Assembly: GCF_030160395.1 (NCBI RefSeq)
Contig: NZ_BSOG01000001.1
Location: forward strand, 1,020,117-1,084,116
Length of the DNA: 64,000 nucleotides
Direction of reading: 5' to 3'
From: Chitinimonas prasina
GTDB lineage: Bacteria; Pseudomonadota; Gammaproteobacteria; Burkholderiales; Chitinimonadaceae
A model generated the notes under the pieces. The model was given only the letters and a program-made list of their open reading frames with translations. It was not told the origin of the DNA and did not search any database. Below, piece after piece: positions 17,937-28,221 of this stretch; the first letter of the stretch is position 1, and each line of letters begins with the position of its first letter. The translations under genes and the position numbers were made by a program.

Positions 17937-18429
17937 GTTATACCTCCTGCAGTTGGTTCGGGCAGTCGCAAGGCGCCCCTAGCCAGAGCCGCTACGCTTT
18001 ATGCTCGCCATGTGCATGCGCAATTCGAAGACCATGCGCTCCAATCTGCCAGCTGGCGGCGCTAGCCCGCGCCCCTACCATTTCTCTTGGCGTCGCCACG
18101 CCCAAAGGGGAGCTTGCCCTCATCAAATACCTTTACTTGCAATAATCGCCTACTAAGCTCAATGCACACGCAGCGCGTGTCGTGCTTTTGACCATATCCA
18201 CTTTTCTCGTGCTTGCAGCACTCGCTGCCAGCGCGGGATAGACCGTCAGCGATGCAGCCAAAGGCGGCTTTACGCTTGCCTTTGGTGGATTCACCTATTT
18301 GGTCCGGTGCAAAGGTACCGGTATCAGAGGGTGGAAGTTTGTCGCATCGGATTGCGGGCCTGGGGGGATATTTCGGTTGCAAGTGACAGCAGTTTTCGGC
18401 CAACACTTTATTATGGAGCTAAGTTCCCC
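17937..18429. other. intergenic region without a supported gene
   Basis: About 490 bases between divergent genes. A reverse-strand frame (18062-18406, 114 codons) has no family features and no ribosome site that I can support. Promoters for the hypothetical gene and for the secreted repeat protein should lie here. Confidence 0.4.
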
Positions 18430-21330
18430 ATGAGATCTCTGCACTCCCGCCAAACCCCCCATATGCGACTGCGTCCGCTCAGCTTGGCATTGGTCGTAAT
18501 GCTGTCAACCACTGCGTTCGCTGTACCTACGTTCAACAATACGGCGACAACACCTAACCGCGCGGTTGGTGCCAATGTCACGCAGACGCTGACCCTGACG
18601 CCCACCGCCCCAAATATGCCTGCTGTGATGGCGCAGGCCCAGACTGAGACGGTGACCATCAGCGGGACGGTAACCGATGGCGATACATTTAGCATTACCC
18701 TGCCTGGTACGGCCACCACCATCACGACCACGGTAGCCGCTGGAGACACCCCGGCCAGCATGGCGACAGAACTCTACGATCTTATCGTTGCCCACGCCGA
18801 CTACATCAGCAATACCACTTACCAGGTTACTGACAACACCTCGGGCGTGCTGACCTTCACTGCCACCACGCCGGGCACATCGTTTGCGATGTCCTTCCCG
18901 GCCGATGCGGCAAGCATTTCAACTAACTCAAGCACTGCGTCCATTGATGGCGCGGAAATGCAGGCCAATGTGCCCGCCGTGCCGGCACAAAGCCAGATTG
19001 ATACGCTGACGATAGGCGGCAGCGTGGACATCGGGGATGTCTACAGCATTGACCTGCCAGGCTCGGGCACGGTGAGCTTTACGGCCACCACCACCAGCAC
19101 TGCAGACGTGGCCGCCGGCCTGAATGCCGCCATCCAGGCCGACTCCGGCGTGCCCTATGCGACGCAGGACTATACGACCAGCGTGACTGGCAGCGACATT
19201 GTGTTCACCGCCAAGAGTGCGGGCACCGGCTGGACCCTGGGCGCGACCGGGAGCACCAATGCGACTGCTGTGGCACAGGTTAATACCCTGACGCCGGCCT
19301 CCATCATGGCTGGCAATACATTTGCCGTGACACTCAATGGCACAACCTATACCTTTGTGGCGACCACGACCTCGGCCACGGATGTGGTGAATGGCCTTAT
19401 CGCTGCCATACCCAGCACCACGGTGACCCCCACGCTTAACACCGGGACGCTGGTGCTGACCGCCAACACACCCGGCACCGCCTTTACCGCTGTCGCAGCT
19501 GCTGTCGACGTTGCCACGGCAGCCCAATCGACACTGACCGTGGGCACGTCCAGTCTGATTACGGCGGGCTCCACCTCCGCCATCCTCACGCTGAAGGATG
19601 CCAGCAGCACCAGCCTGTTCAATGTCAGTGCCAGCGGCGCCACCATTACCAGCAATAGTTCCAGTTGTACGGTAGGCACCCCGACGCGCAGCACCACCGA
19701 CGGTACCGTTACCGCCACCATCACTGCTGTCAGTCCCGGTAGCTGCATCATTGGTGCGACCTTGAACGGCAGCACCGCCGTCACGGCGACCCAGGCGATT
19801 ACCGTCACCGCTGCGAACACCACAATCACTGGTGGCACGGGCACAATCGATGGCACCGGAACGATAACAGGTTCGGCGAGTGTGACCGTCACTGCAGGCA
19901 GCAGCGTGGATGTCTCGGCAAACGGTGCCAGCGGCAGCACCCTGACCATCGATGCTTCGACCAAACCAGTCAGCGTGAATCTGGGCGGCAGCACACCGTC
20001 TGTCTCGGTCTCTACCGGATCATCGGGCGTCGTACTGAAAGTCAGTACCACGTCGGGCGGACAAAATGTGGTGGGCCTTTCACAAGGCAGCGCTACTCTC
20101 TCCAGCGGGAGCAGCGGTGCGATTCTTTCGGTTGGCGGCAGTGGTGAGTCACCGATAGTCATCACATCGGGCAGTACCGGTTCAGCCATCACCGCGACGG
20201 CAAACAGCGGTGGTACCACCACTGTTGCGGTTGTTTCCGGCACGGTCACCACGCCGCATACCTGCGGGTCGCGCCCCGCAATACCGGCCACCCCGCCAAC
20301 CGGAAGTAGGTCCAGCACATGGAATACCTACTTCTCGAGCGTGAAGGTCTACCAAAGAGAACTGTTGGCATACTCGCTATGCATTGCACAACTCCCTTCG
20401 GTCAACCTACAAAGGTCCTTGATCAGCGACCGCGCCAACATGCTGACCTCGTCTACCTTGATGCTGTTCAAGGGCGAGACCATCACCTACGACAGCGCGG
20501 GCAACGAGATTGGGGTCACGCTAGCAGATGGTGGTGCAGGCGTGGCACAAACCCTGAGTGCCATTCCTACCGGCATGACGCTGGAAAGCATACCGGTGTC
20601 CATAGACGGCAACCCCGCCCGCCTGAATGGTTCCTATCTGGGCACCGAGATTGTGACTACCCTGAGCAAGGAGCTGGGTATCAAGCTGACGCGCAGCGCC
20701 AATACCCCGATTGGTGGCATGGTCATGACCGCGCCGGACGGCACGCGGATCGCCGGCGTACCAGTTGGCCAGCTAATGGTCGCACCAGGCGTTCCCAATG
20801 GGCTGCAAAGCAACGGGCGGATGCGCGTGGTAGTAAGAGGTGCGGTCACGGAATTGGCCCCCAGCCTGGTGAGCCCAAGCAACTTCGCGGCGCAGCTCAT
20901 GGCCGTGGATAGCCAAGCTACCGGCATGGTCACGGCTGACGGCTTGATCAAGGCTACAGTGGGTGGTGCCAAGTATGTGGTCCGGCCGGCATGGACTGCA
21001 ACGCCCAGCACCTTGAATGGCTTCTCCTACGACAGTGCTGGTCGCCTGATCCATGGCGATGGCAGTGTGCAGCAGACGCTCTACCCGGCGTTTGCCAACA
21101 TTGATGTCGTGGCAGCCACACTGAGCACCATCATCGGCGCATCCGTGCCTGCAGTGGATGTCGATGGCTCCGTCACCACCACCATAGGTAACGTCAGCTA
21201 TAAGCTGCGGGCTGGCTATATGCTCGTCAACACCCCAGAAGCACATGCTGCCGATACCTGGTGGCAAGATGGCAGCACCTTCTATATCAACAACCAGGAT
21301 GGGACTGCTCAGTCGTTCTCGGTTGAATAA
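18430..21330 (+). CDS. secreted Thr/Ser-rich repeat protein
   Basis: A 966-residue protein with a signal peptide (hydrophobic LSLALVVMLSTTAFA, cleavage about 31/32). Three divergent repeats of about 85-90 residues follow (about 72-160, 190-278 and 284-360). Each has a D/N-x-F/Y-S/A-I/V core, a central helix of the xxDVxxGLxAAI type and a final VLTFTATTPGT-like strand. Next come Thr/Gly/Ser-rich beta-like tracts (about 400-630) and a C-terminal region (about 645-966) with two cysteines near its start and TSS/GMV-rich beta stretches. No LPXTG, autotransporter barrel or RTX repeats were seen. The start at 18430 precedes a second possible ATG at 18463. It is probably an exported surface or matrix protein; its specific role is unknown. 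Confidence 0.7.
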   Translation: MRSLHSRQTPHMRLRPLSLALVVMLSTTAFAVPTFNNTATTPNRAVGANVTQTLTLTPTAPNMPAVMAQAQTETVTISGTVTDGDTFSITLPGTATTITTTVAAGDTPASMATELYDLIVAHADYISNTTYQVTDNTSGVLTFTATTPGTSFAMSFPADAASISTNSSTASIDGAEMQANVPAVPAQSQIDTLTIGGSVDIGDVYSIDLPGSGTVSFTATTTSTADVAAGLNAAIQADSGVPYATQDYTTSVTGSDIVFTAKSAGTGWTLGATGSTNATAVAQVNTLTPASIMAGNTFAVTLNGTTYTFVATTTSATDVVNGLIAAIPSTTVTPTLNTGTLVLTANTPGTAFTAVAAAVDVATAAQSTLTVGTSSLITAGSTSAILTLKDASSTSLFNVSASGATITSNSSSCTVGTPTRSTTDGTVTATITAVSPGSCIIGATLNGSTAVTATQAITVTAANTTITGGTGTIDGTGTITGSASVTVTAGSSVDVSANGASGSTLTIDASTKPVSVNLGGSTPSVSVSTGSSGVVLKVSTTSGGQNVVGLSQGSATLSSGSSGAILSVGGSGESPIVITSGSTGSAITATANSGGTTTVAVVSGTVTTPHTCGSRPAIPATPPTGSRSSTWNTYFSSVKVYQRELLAYSLCIAQLPSVNLQRSLISDRANMLTSSTLMLFKGETITYDSAGNEIGVTLADGGAGVAQTLSAIPTGMTLESIPVSIDGNPARLNGSYLGTEIVTTLSKELGIKLTRSANTPIGGMVMTAPDGTRIAGVPVGQLMVAPGVPNGLQSNGRMRVVVRGAVTELAPSLVSPSNFAAQLMAVDSQATGMVTADGLIKATVGGAKYVVRPAWTATPSTLNGFSYDSAGRLIHGDGSVQQTLYPAFANIDVVAATLSTIIGASVPAVDVDGSVTTTIGNVSYKLRAGYMLVNTPEAHAADTWWQDGSTFYINNQDGTAQSFSVE

Positions 21331-21356
21331 ACCGTATTAGCAAAGCAACTTGTCTC

Positions 21357-21391
21357 AAGGCGCGACTCCAGCAAGGGGTTGCGCCTTTTTC
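21357..21391 (+). terminator. intrinsic terminator after the secreted repeat protein
   Basis: AAGGCGCGACTCC pairs with GGGGTTGCGCCTT across a short loop and is followed by TTT, 27 bases after the stop codon. Confidence 0.75.
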
Positions 21392-21449
21392 ATGCTGGTG
21401 GCCAACTACCGGCCTGAAACGCAGAGGGACTGGCAAAGCCTGCAAAGTG

Positions 21450-21848
21450 TCACGGTGCCGCCACGGAGGTTGATTCTTTAAACCTGCGCAAGGCAACCAA
21501 CTGCCACACCGAGAGCACCAGCGTGGCGAGCAGAAGCGCAACCGACATAGGCTGCATGAACGCCTCGCGGCCCAGGGTAAAGAAAAACGCATGGATGCCG
21601 ACAGTGAGGAAGCCCAGCACAGCCAGCAGCTTGTAATAGTTCAAGCCAGTGCGGAGGTTGGCGACCACCCGGCTGTGTGCATACAGAACCAGCGCAATGA
21701 TGGGAATGTTCAGCAGCAGGTTGACCTGATTGCCACCAGGAATGTTGAACAACTCCCATTCGCGCCAATAGGCTGCGTCGATTTGATGCGTGACCAGAAC
21801 CGTGGCATTTGCCAGGAAAAGCCAGCGAAGGTGCGATTGCGGAGACAT
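21450..21848 (-). CDS. small DUF6713-like membrane protein
   Basis: A 132-residue polytopic protein with about four hydrophobic segments. The conserved-looking core reads ANATVLVTHQIDAAYWREWE then LFNIPGGNQVNLLLN, which I associate with the DUF6713 family. The start at 21848 (MSPQSHLRW) is chosen because AAAGG lies about seven bases upstream. A longer in-frame extension to 21905 begins with TTG and lacks a ribosome site. Function is unknown. It is convergent with the secreted protein gene and unlinked to the siderophore genes. Confidence 0.65.
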   Translation of the reverse strand: MSPQSHLRWLFLANATVLVTHQIDAAYWREWELFNIPGGNQVNLLLNIPIIALVLYAHSRVVANLRTGLNYYKLLAVLGFLTVGIHAFFFTLGREAFMQPMSVALLLATLVLSVWQLVALRRFKESTSVAAP

Positions 21849-22171
21849 GGGTAAACCTTTCGGTTGCCTTGGTTCAATAGCAGAAGAACCCATTGAAGGG
21901 TTCAAGACGCTGTGACGACACGGCTTGCTTTGCGCCAGGCACCGTCGGCTGTTGGGGATAAAGGCGCTGCGGCTACCGGTTTTGCCCTGTGTCGGGGCAT
22001 CGCCAAGCCCATAGAAAACACGTGGCGGAGTATCCCAGACTTTATTCCAGAATCACCAGCTGCTCTTGGGCGACCTACCCATGCAGATACGCCGGGCACA
22101 GCCATGCTGGCTCACCCTTATGGAGGGTGGCCGCCGCCAGTGCCGCTGGCTTGCCCGGCGTTAGCGTGGCA
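21849..22171. other. intergenic region, no gene seen
   Basis: About 320 GC-rich bases downstream of the DAHP synthase gene. Overlapping ORFs on the plus strand look like composition artefacts. A short stem (CACCCT/AGGGTG around 22110-22127) could form part of the DAHP synthase terminator but has no T-tract. Confidence 0.35.
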
Positions 22172-23281
22172 TCAGGCCTGCCAGCCTCGCCGCCCGGCCA
22201 GCCGCTGGCCGGCTTGGCGTAGTATCTTCTCGGTGGTCGGCCAGCTCACGCAGGCATCCGTCACCGAGCAGCCATAGCGCAGGTCGCCCAAGTCTGCCGG
22301 GATAGGCTGATTACCCGCCTCGATGAAGCTCTCTATCATCACGCCGCGGATGGCGCGGTTGCCTTCGCGTATCTGGTTCACCACATCGGCCAGCACGACA
22401 GGCTGCAGGGCATGCTGTTTCCAGGAGTTGGCATGGGCACAATCGACAATGATGTTGGCGGGGATATGGTGCTTTTCCAGCGCTTTTTCGGCGAGGTGGA
22501 TGCTGACCGTATCGTAGTTGGGCCGTCCGCCGCCGCCACGCATGACCAAGTGACAGTAGCGGTTGCCCTGGGTGCGGACGATGGCCGGCCTGCCATCCTG
22601 ATCCATCCCCATGAAGGCATGAGGGCAGGCTGCCGACAGGATGGCATTGACGGCGGTCTCGACGCTGCCGTCGGTACCGTTCTTGAACCCCACGGGCGTG
22701 GCCAGGCCCGATGACAGTTCGCGGTGCACCTGCGATTCGGTGGTGCGCGCACCAATCGCCGTCCAGCTGATCAGGTCGCCAAAATAATGGGGCGATAGTG
22801 GGTCCAGCGCCTCGGTCGCGACCGGCAGGCCCAGCGCATTGACCGCCAGCAGGAACTGCCGGGCGCGCGCCATGCCCTCGCCTATCCGGCAGGAATCGTC
22901 CATATGCGGGTCGTTGACCAGGCCCTTCCAGCCCACTGTGGTACGCGGCTTCTCGAAGTACGCCCGCATCACCACATACAGGGTATCGGACAGCTCGTCG
23001 GCCAAGGCAGCCAGCCGCTGCGCATAGTCCAGGCCTGCTTCGGTATCGTGGATGGAGCATGGCCCGACCACCACCAGCAACCTGTCGTCCTTGCGATCCA
23101 GGATGTCGCGGATCGTCTGCCGCCCCGCCTGTACGGTTGCGGCAATCCGCTCTGACGCTGGCATCCGCCGATACATCTCCGCCGGCGCGGGCACCTGCTC
23201 GAAAATGGCGTCGGGCATGCCCCCCGGCCCTCTCGGATACACCGCTCCCGTCCGGCCCGTTGCTGTAAAGGCTATCGTCAT
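22172..23281 (-). CDS. aroG: 3-deoxy-7-phosphoheptulonate synthase (DAHP synthase, class I)
   Basis: A 369-residue type Ia DAHP synthase condensing PEP with erythrose 4-phosphate, the first step toward chorismate. Characteristic segments are VVVGPCSIHD, MRAYFEKPRTTVGWKGL, the ARTTESQVHRE block, VGFKNGTDG and DCAHANSWK. The ATG at 23281 has GGAGGA four bases upstream; a longer frame to 23338 is not needed. It is transcribed divergently from entC across a Fur-box-like site. It therefore probably acts as an iron-regulated isoenzyme feeding 2,3-dihydroxybenzoate synthesis rather than general aromatic supply. Feedback specificity (Phe/Tyr/Trp) cannot be read here. Confidence 0.93.
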   Translation of the reverse strand: MTIAFTATGRTGAVYPRGPGGMPDAIFEQVPAPAEMYRRMPASERIAATVQAGRQTIRDILDRKDDRLLVVVGPCSIHDTEAGLDYAQRLAALADELSDTLYVVMRAYFEKPRTTVGWKGLVNDPHMDDSCRIGEGMARARQFLLAVNALGLPVATEALDPLSPHYFGDLISWTAIGARTTESQVHRELSSGLATPVGFKNGTDGSVETAVNAILSAACPHAFMGMDQDGRPAIVRTQGNRYCHLVMRGGGGRPNYDTVSIHLAEKALEKHHIPANIIVDCAHANSWKQHALQPVVLADVVNQIREGNRAIRGVMIESFIEAGNQPIPADLGDLRYGCSVTDACVSWPTTEKILRQAGQRLAGRRGWQA

Positions 23282-23415
23282 GCTTCCTCCGGTATTCGCG
23301 TGGTCGTGAGCCTGGGGCTTGCCTGTCTGCCCTTGCACAAGCCGCTAGGCCCACACTTGCATACGCCCCGCCCGTGACCCACTGGGTTTCTGGCAAACAT
23401 CATGCAACCATAAAT

Positions 23416-23434
23416 AATGAGAGTCAATCTCATT
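23416..23434. promoter_or_regulatory. Fur box between aroG and entC
   Basis: AATGAGAGTCAATCTCATT is a 19-bp palindrome matching the 7-1-7 Fur pattern TGATAAT-N-ATTATCA at TGAGAGT-C-AATCTCA. It lies between the divergent DAHP synthase and isochorismate synthase genes, where iron repression of both is expected. Confidence 0.75.
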
Positions 23435-23637
23435 TGCATTTAGATTTTTTTACCGTTACGATGCTTCGCCAATCCGGCGCCTGGCTCGCGTACGACAGCT
23501 GCAAACCATCCCACCGCGACGCCATCGCTCCGCTACCGGGCACTCACAAGAATAGCCACACCGCCCGGCGCAACACACGCCTGCCACGGCTGATATCCAG
23601 CAGCGGCAGCGGTATTGGTCTTTCATGAGGAGCCACT

Positions 23638-24840
23638 ATGCAACCATCCCAGCACGATTCCGGCTTGACTACCCCTAAAGCCAACGACCTGCTCCGCCTC
23701 TACCCCAACGGTGGCTCGCTGTTTACCTCACCACGCCGCACGGTACTGACGCTGGGCCGCCATGCCACGCTCGCTCACGGGCCGGCCGACACCCTGGCAC
23801 AACGTGCGGCCCAGTTGCTGCGGCAGGCACAGGCAGAAGGCCTGGTGCAGCCCATCCTGCTGGGCGCGGTTCCCTTCAATGCCCAGGCACCGGCCCATCT
23901 GTTCATACCGGAAAGCACGGTGCAAGGGCGGGGTGCCGGTGAAACCGCGCTACCTACCCAGGCAGAGTCAAAATCCCTGCGGGACATCAGCAGCGAGGCG
24001 CTGCCCCACCCCGACCGCTACCGCGACAATGTGGCGCAGGCACTGAGCCAGATCGGCGAGGGCGGGCTGGACAAGGTGGTGTTGTCGCGCTCGATCAAGG
24101 TCGATGCCAACATTGCCGTGCCTACGCTGCTGCAGCGCCTGGCCAACCGTAATCCCAGCGGCTATACCTTCGCCATCGACCTACCAGATGCCGACGGCGA
24201 GCGCCGTACGCTGGTCGGCGCCAGCCCCGAGCTGCTGCTGTCGCGCCGTGGCCGGCAGGTGGTTTCGCATCCGCTGGCAGGCTCCATCCCCCGCAGCAGC
24301 GACCCGCTAGAAGACGCGCGGCGAGCCGAACAATTGTTCGGCTCGGCCAAGGACAGGCACGAGCACCAGCTGGTGGTCGATGCCGTGGTGGCCGCGCTGG
24401 GCCCCTATTGCAATGCGGTACACGTGCCCAGCGGCCCGTCGCTGGTCTCCACCCCCAGCATGTGGCACCTGGCCACCGAGATACGCGGCGACCTGGCAGA
24501 TGGGGAATGCAGCGCGCTGGAACTGGCGCTGGCCCTGCACCCGACCCCCGCAGTCTGCGGCCACCCCACGGCGGCAGCGCGCTCCTTTATCGAGACGGTG
24601 GAAGGCTTCGACCGTGGTTTCTTCACCGGCCTGGTCGGCTGGTGCGATGCCAGCGGCGATGGCGAATGGGCCGTCACCATACGTTGCGCCGAAGTGGGCG
24701 AACACACTGCAACGCTCTATGCCGGGGCCGGCATCGTGGCCGGCTCAGAGCCCCATCTGGAGCTGGCGGAAACCAGCGCCAAGCTGCGTACCATGCTCAG
24801 CGCCATGGCCTTGGAGAGCGTGCTGGAGGGAGCGGCATGA
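23638..24840 (+). CDS. entC: isochorismate synthase
   Basis: A 400-residue chorismate-utilising enzyme converting chorismate to isochorismate, the first committed step of 2,3-dihydroxybenzoate synthesis. The general base corresponds to K146 (GLDKVVLSR). The [27 protein letters not shown] and [13 protein letters not shown] segments are typical of EntC/DhbC. The ATG has GAGGAG seven bases upstream. It is first in the entCEBA operon and overlaps entE by ATGA. Its promoter shares the Fur-box region with aroG. Confidence 0.95.
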   Translation: MQPSQHDSGLTTPKANDLLRLYPNGGSLFTSPRRTVLTLGRHATLAHGPADTLAQRAAQLLRQAQAEGLVQPILLGAVPFNAQAPAHLFIPESTVQGRGAGETALPTQAESKSLRDISSEALPHPDRYRDNVAQALSQIGEGGLDKVVLSRSIKVDANIAVPTLLQRLANRNPSGYTFAIDLPDADGERRTLVGASPELLLSRRGRQVVSHPLAGSIPRSSDPLEDARRAEQLFGSAKDRHEHQLVVDAVVAALGPYCNAVHVPSGPSLVSTPSMWHLATEIRGDLADGECSALELALALHPTPAVCGHPTAAARSFIETVEGFDRGFFTGLVGWCDASGDGEWAVTIRCAEVGEHTATLYAGAGIVAGSEPHLELAETSAKLRTMLSAMALESVLEGAA

Positions 24841-26456
24841 GCCAGCTGACCGGTTTTACCCCCTGGCCCGAGCAGGACGCGCAGCGCTACCGCGAGCTTG
24901 GCTACTGGACCGGTGAAACACTGGGCGCCATGCTGCAGCGCAAGGCCGGCGAACACCCCGACCGTATCGCCATCGTCTGCGGCAAACGGCGATGGTCCTA
25001 TGCCGAACTCGATGCGAAAGCAGACCAATTGGCCGCAGGCTTCGCCCGCCTGGGCATAGGCGCGCAGGATCGCGTCGTGGTGCAACTACCCAATGTGGCC
25101 GAGTTCTTCTCGGTCTGCTTCGGCCTGTTCCGCCTGGGCGCCCTGCCCGTCTTTGCCCTGCCGGCGCACCGCCGGGCAGAGATCAGCCACTTCTGCCGCT
25201 TTGCCGATGCCAAGGCCTATGTCATCGCCGACCTGGACGGTGGCTTTGACTACCGGACGCTGGCGCGGGAAGTACAGGCTGAAGTCCCGACCCTGCGCCA
25301 TGTGGTGGTGGCAGGCGAGGCCGCCGAGTTCACTGCGCTGGCCGACCTGCACGACACACCCATCGAGTTAGCCGGCCCATCGGCCGGCGGGGTGGCCTTC
25401 CTGCAGCTGTCTGGCGGCAGCACGGGCCTGCCCAAGCTGATCCCGCGCACCCATGACGACTACCTCTACAGCGTACGCGCCAGCGCCGAGATCTGCGGGC
25501 TGGACCAGGATGCCGTCTATCTGTGCGCCTTGCCGGTGGCCCACAATTTCCCGCTCAGCTCACCGGGCACCCTGGGCGTGCTGCATGCCGGCGGGCGCAT
25601 CGTGCTGGCGCGCCGTCCCAGCCCTGACGAGGTGTTCCCCTTGATCGGGACGGAAGGCGTTACGATCACCGCGCTGGTGCCGCCGCTGGCCATGGTATGG
25701 CTGGATTCGGCCCGGCAGCGCCGGCCGGAACTGAAGACACTGAAGCTGCTGCAGGTGGGTGGCGCCAAGTTTGGCGCCGAGGTGGCATGCCGTGTGCTGC
25801 CGGAACTGGGCTGCCGCCTGCAGCAGGTCTTTGGCATGGCCGAGGGGCTGGTCAACTACACCCGTCCTGAGGACAGCGACGAACTGCTGCACCATACCCA
25901 GGGTCGCGCCATCTCGCCGCACGATGAAGTTCGCGTGGTGGACGACGAGGATCGCGACTTGCCCGATGGTGAACTGGGCCATCTGCTGACCCGTGGCCCC
26001 TACACCATACGCGGCTATTACCTTGCCGATGAACACAACGCACGCGCCTTCACCACCGACGGCTACTACCGCACCGGCGATCTGGTGCGCCGGCTACCCA
26101 GCGGCCACCTGACGGTAGAGGGCCGCGCCAAGGATCAGATCAACCGTGGCGGCGACAAGGTCGCGGCAGAAGAGGTGGAGAACCATTTGCTGGCCCACCC
26201 AGCCGTGCACGATGCCGCCCTGGTCGCCATGCCGGACGCCTACCTGGGTGAGCGCAGCTGCGCCTTTATCGTCACGCGCGGCGATCCCTTGCGCCCTGTC
26301 GAACTGATGCGCTTTCTGCGCGAGCGCGGTGTTGCCCAGTACAAGATACCTGACCGCATCGAATTCGTGACCGAGTTTCCCAAGACCGGTGTGGGCAAGG
26401 TCAACAAGCGGGCGCTGCGTGAGCGGATTGCCGAGCTGATCGCGGCCACCGACTGA
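24837..26456 (+). CDS. entE: 2,3-dihydroxybenzoate-AMP ligase
   Basis: A 539-residue stand-alone adenylation enzyme that activates 2,3-dihydroxybenzoate as its adenylate and loads it on the EntB aryl carrier domain. The acyl-adenylate P-loop reads [10 protein letters not shown] (191-200). The aryl-binding motif HNFPLSSPG (236-244) aligns with DhbE residues N235 and S240. The serine at S242 favours dihydroxybenzoate; salicylate-specific ligases usually have cysteine there. The C-terminal GKVNKRALR segment carries the catalytic lysine. The start overlaps the entC stop (ATGA). Confidence 0.95.
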   Translation: MSQLTGFTPWPEQDAQRYRELGYWTGETLGAMLQRKAGEHPDRIAIVCGKRRWSYAELDAKADQLAAGFARLGIGAQDRVVVQLPNVAEFFSVCFGLFRLGALPVFALPAHRRAEISHFCRFADAKAYVIADLDGGFDYRTLAREVQAEVPTLRHVVVAGEAAEFTALADLHDTPIELAGPSAGGVAFLQLSGGSTGLPKLIPRTHDDYLYSVRASAEICGLDQDAVYLCALPVAHNFPLSSPGTLGVLHAGGRIVLARRPSPDEVFPLIGTEGVTITALVPPLAMVWLDSARQRRPELKTLKLLQVGGAKFGAEVACRVLPELGCRLQQVFGMAEGLVNYTRPEDSDELLHHTQGRAISPHDEVRVVDDEDRDLPDGELGHLLTRGPYTIRGYYLADEHNARAFTTDGYYRTGDLVRRLPSGHLTVEGRAKDQINRGGDKVAAEEVENHLLAHPAVHDAALVAMPDAYLGERSCAFIVTRGDPLRPVELMRFLRERGVAQYKIPDRIEFVTEFPKTGVGKVNKRALRERIAELIAATD

Positions 26457-26555
26457 GCCACAGCCTGTACCGCATACCGCAATGCCCAGGGTAAACCCGG
26501 GCAGCGGGCAGGCACCTGCTCCTCTTTTCCATTTCGATCGCCTGGCTTACACGAT

Positions 26556-27425
26556 ATGACCATACCCCGCATCGCCACCTATCCCATGCCCACCACCCTG
26601 CCCGAAAACCGGGTGGACTGGCTGCCGGAGCCCAACCGTGCCGTGCTGCTGATCCACGACATGCAGCAGTATTTTCTCGATTTCTACGACCACACGGCAG
26701 CGCCCATCCCCTCGCTGATCGCCCATATCCAGGCACTGCGCCAGGCCTGCGACGCAGTGGGCATACCGGTGGTGTACACGGCCCAACCGGGTGAGCAATC
26801 ACCAGAGGAGCGGGGCCTGCTGACCGAGTGGTGGGGGCCGGGCATTACCGCGCAGCCGCAACTTGCGCCTGTGGTGGCTGCCCTGGCACCGCGCGAGCAG
26901 GATGTGGTGCTGACCAAGTGGCGCTACAGCGCCTTTGCCCGCAGCGATCTCGAACAGCGCATGCGCGCCCAGGGCCGCGACCAGCTGATCATCTGCGGCA
27001 TCTACGCCCATATCGGCTGCCAGGTGACGGCGGCGGATGCCTTTATGCGGGACATCCGCCCCATCTATGTGGGCGATGCGGTTGCCGATTTCTCGGCCGA
27101 GGAGCATGCCGGTGCGCTGGCCTATGTCTCGCGGCGCTGTGGTGCCGTACGCAGCACCCAGGACGTGCTGGCGGCGCTCCGCCCCCAGGGCAAGCTGCCG
27201 GCCGACCAGGCAGCGCTGCTGGCCGAGGTGGCCAGGATGCTGCAGATGCAGCCGTCGGATTTGTATGCGGACGACAACCTGATCCACGCCGGACTCGACT
27301 CCATCCGCCTGATGAGCCTGGTGGAAGGCTGGCGGGCAGCGGGGGCCCAGGTCGGCTTTGCCGAAATGGCCGAGCAACCCACCATCGCGCAGTGGTGGGC
27401 CTTGCTCAGCCGGCAGGGCAACTAG
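26556..27425 (+). CDS. entB: isochorismatase with aryl carrier domain
   Basis: A 289-residue bifunctional protein. The N-terminal isochorismatase (about 1-210; LLIHDMQQYFLDF, ICGIYAHIGC) removes pyruvate from isochorismate to give 2,3-dihydro-2,3-dihydroxybenzoate. The C-terminal aryl carrier domain (about 215-289) has the phosphopantetheine site S249 in AGLDSIRLM. It thus supplies both a pathway step and the carrier that donates DHB to the NRPS starter condensation domain. It follows entE by 99 bases with no strong ribosome site visible. Its length matches E. coli EntB (285 aa). Confidence 0.95.
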   Translation: MTIPRIATYPMPTTLPENRVDWLPEPNRAVLLIHDMQQYFLDFYDHTAAPIPSLIAHIQALRQACDAVGIPVVYTAQPGEQSPEERGLLTEWWGPGITAQPQLAPVVAALAPREQDVVLTKWRYSAFARSDLEQRMRAQGRDQLIICGIYAHIGCQVTAADAFMRDIRPIYVGDAVADFSAEEHAGALAYVSRRCGAVRSTQDVLAALRPQGKLPADQAALLAEVARMLQMQPSDLYADDNLIHAGLDSIRLMSLVEGWRAAGAQVGFAEMAEQPTIAQWWALLSRQGN

Positions 27426-27427
27426 CC

Positions 27428-28198
27428 ATGGAGTTCGCGGGCAGGATTGCCTTGGTGACGGGCGCGGCGCAGGGCATAGGGCTGGCGGTAGCAACCATGC
27501 TGGCAAGCCGCGGCGCACGCGTGGCTGTGCTGGATAGACAGGCCGATCGCATCGCCACCGTGGCGGCCACCCTGCCCGGCCAGGGCCATCTGGCCCTGGC
27601 GGTGGATCTGACCGATGCCGCCGCCATCGATGCCGCGGTGGCACAAACCGAGCGCGAGCTGGGCGAGATCGATCTGCTCGCCAGCGTGGCCGGTGTGCTG
27701 CATTTGGCCAGCACCCAGGCCACCACCGACGCGCAATGGCAGCAGACCTTCAGCGTCAACACCACCGCGGTGTTCCAGCTCTGCCGGGCGGTGGCGGGGC
27801 GTATGCAGGCGCGCCGCCGTGGTGCCATCGTGGTGGTCGGCTCCAATGCGGCCAGCACACCGCGCTTGAACATGGCCGCCTATGCCGCCTCCAAGGCCGC
27901 CACTGCACAACTGCTGCGCTGCCTGGCGCTGGAGCTGGCGCCACACGGCATACGCTGCAACATCGTGTCGCCCGGCTCCACCGAGACCGATATGCAGCGC
28001 CAGCTGTGGAGCCGCCCTGACAGCGTGCAATCCATCATCGCCGGCTCGGCCGAAGGCTACAGGCTGGGCATACCCCTGGGGCGCATCGCCCAGCCCGAGG
28101 ATATTGCCGAAGCGGTCTGCTATCTGGCATCGGACCGTGCCCGCCACATCACGCTGCATGACCTGCGGGTAGATGGCGGCGCGACGCTGGATGCTTGA
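27428..28198 (+). CDS. entA: 2,3-dihydro-2,3-dihydroxybenzoate dehydrogenase
   Basis: A 256-residue classical short-chain dehydrogenase: NAD-binding VTGAAQGIG (about 10-18), a Ser-Tyr-Lys catalytic set in GSNAAS...AAYAASKAA, and a C-terminal LRVDGGATL. In this context it oxidises 2,3-dihydro-2,3-dihydroxybenzoate to 2,3-dihydroxybenzoate. The ATG follows the entB stop by two bases, so it is translationally linked. It is the last gene of the entCEBA operon. Confidence 0.93.
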   Translation: MEFAGRIALVTGAAQGIGLAVATMLASRGARVAVLDRQADRIATVAATLPGQGHLALAVDLTDAAAIDAAVAQTERELGEIDLLASVAGVLHLASTQATTDAQWQQTFSVNTTAVFQLCRAVAGRMQARRRGAIVVVGSNAASTPRLNMAAYAASKAATAQLLRCLALELAPHGIRCNIVSPGSTETDMQRQLWSRPDSVQSIIAGSAEGYRLGIPLGRIAQPEDIAEAVCYLASDRARHITLHDLRVDGGATLDA

Positions 28199-28221
28199 GG
28201 ACCTGATATTGGAATTGCAGG

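Noticed and set aside
18062-18406. 114-codon minus-strand ORF upstream of the secreted protein gene
   Set aside because: No recognisable domain, no ribosome site, and it overlaps the upstream frame of the plus-strand gene. I could not support it as real.
19347-20318. 323-codon minus-strand ORF within the secreted repeat protein gene
   Set aside because: It is a low-complexity Val/Pro/Thr-rich mirror of the Thr/Ser-rich coding strand, with no ribosome site or family motif.
24408-24836. N-terminal extension of the entE frame
   Set aside because: It overlaps conserved entC sequence in another frame, and the ATG at 24837 overlapping the entC stop gives the normal EntE length.
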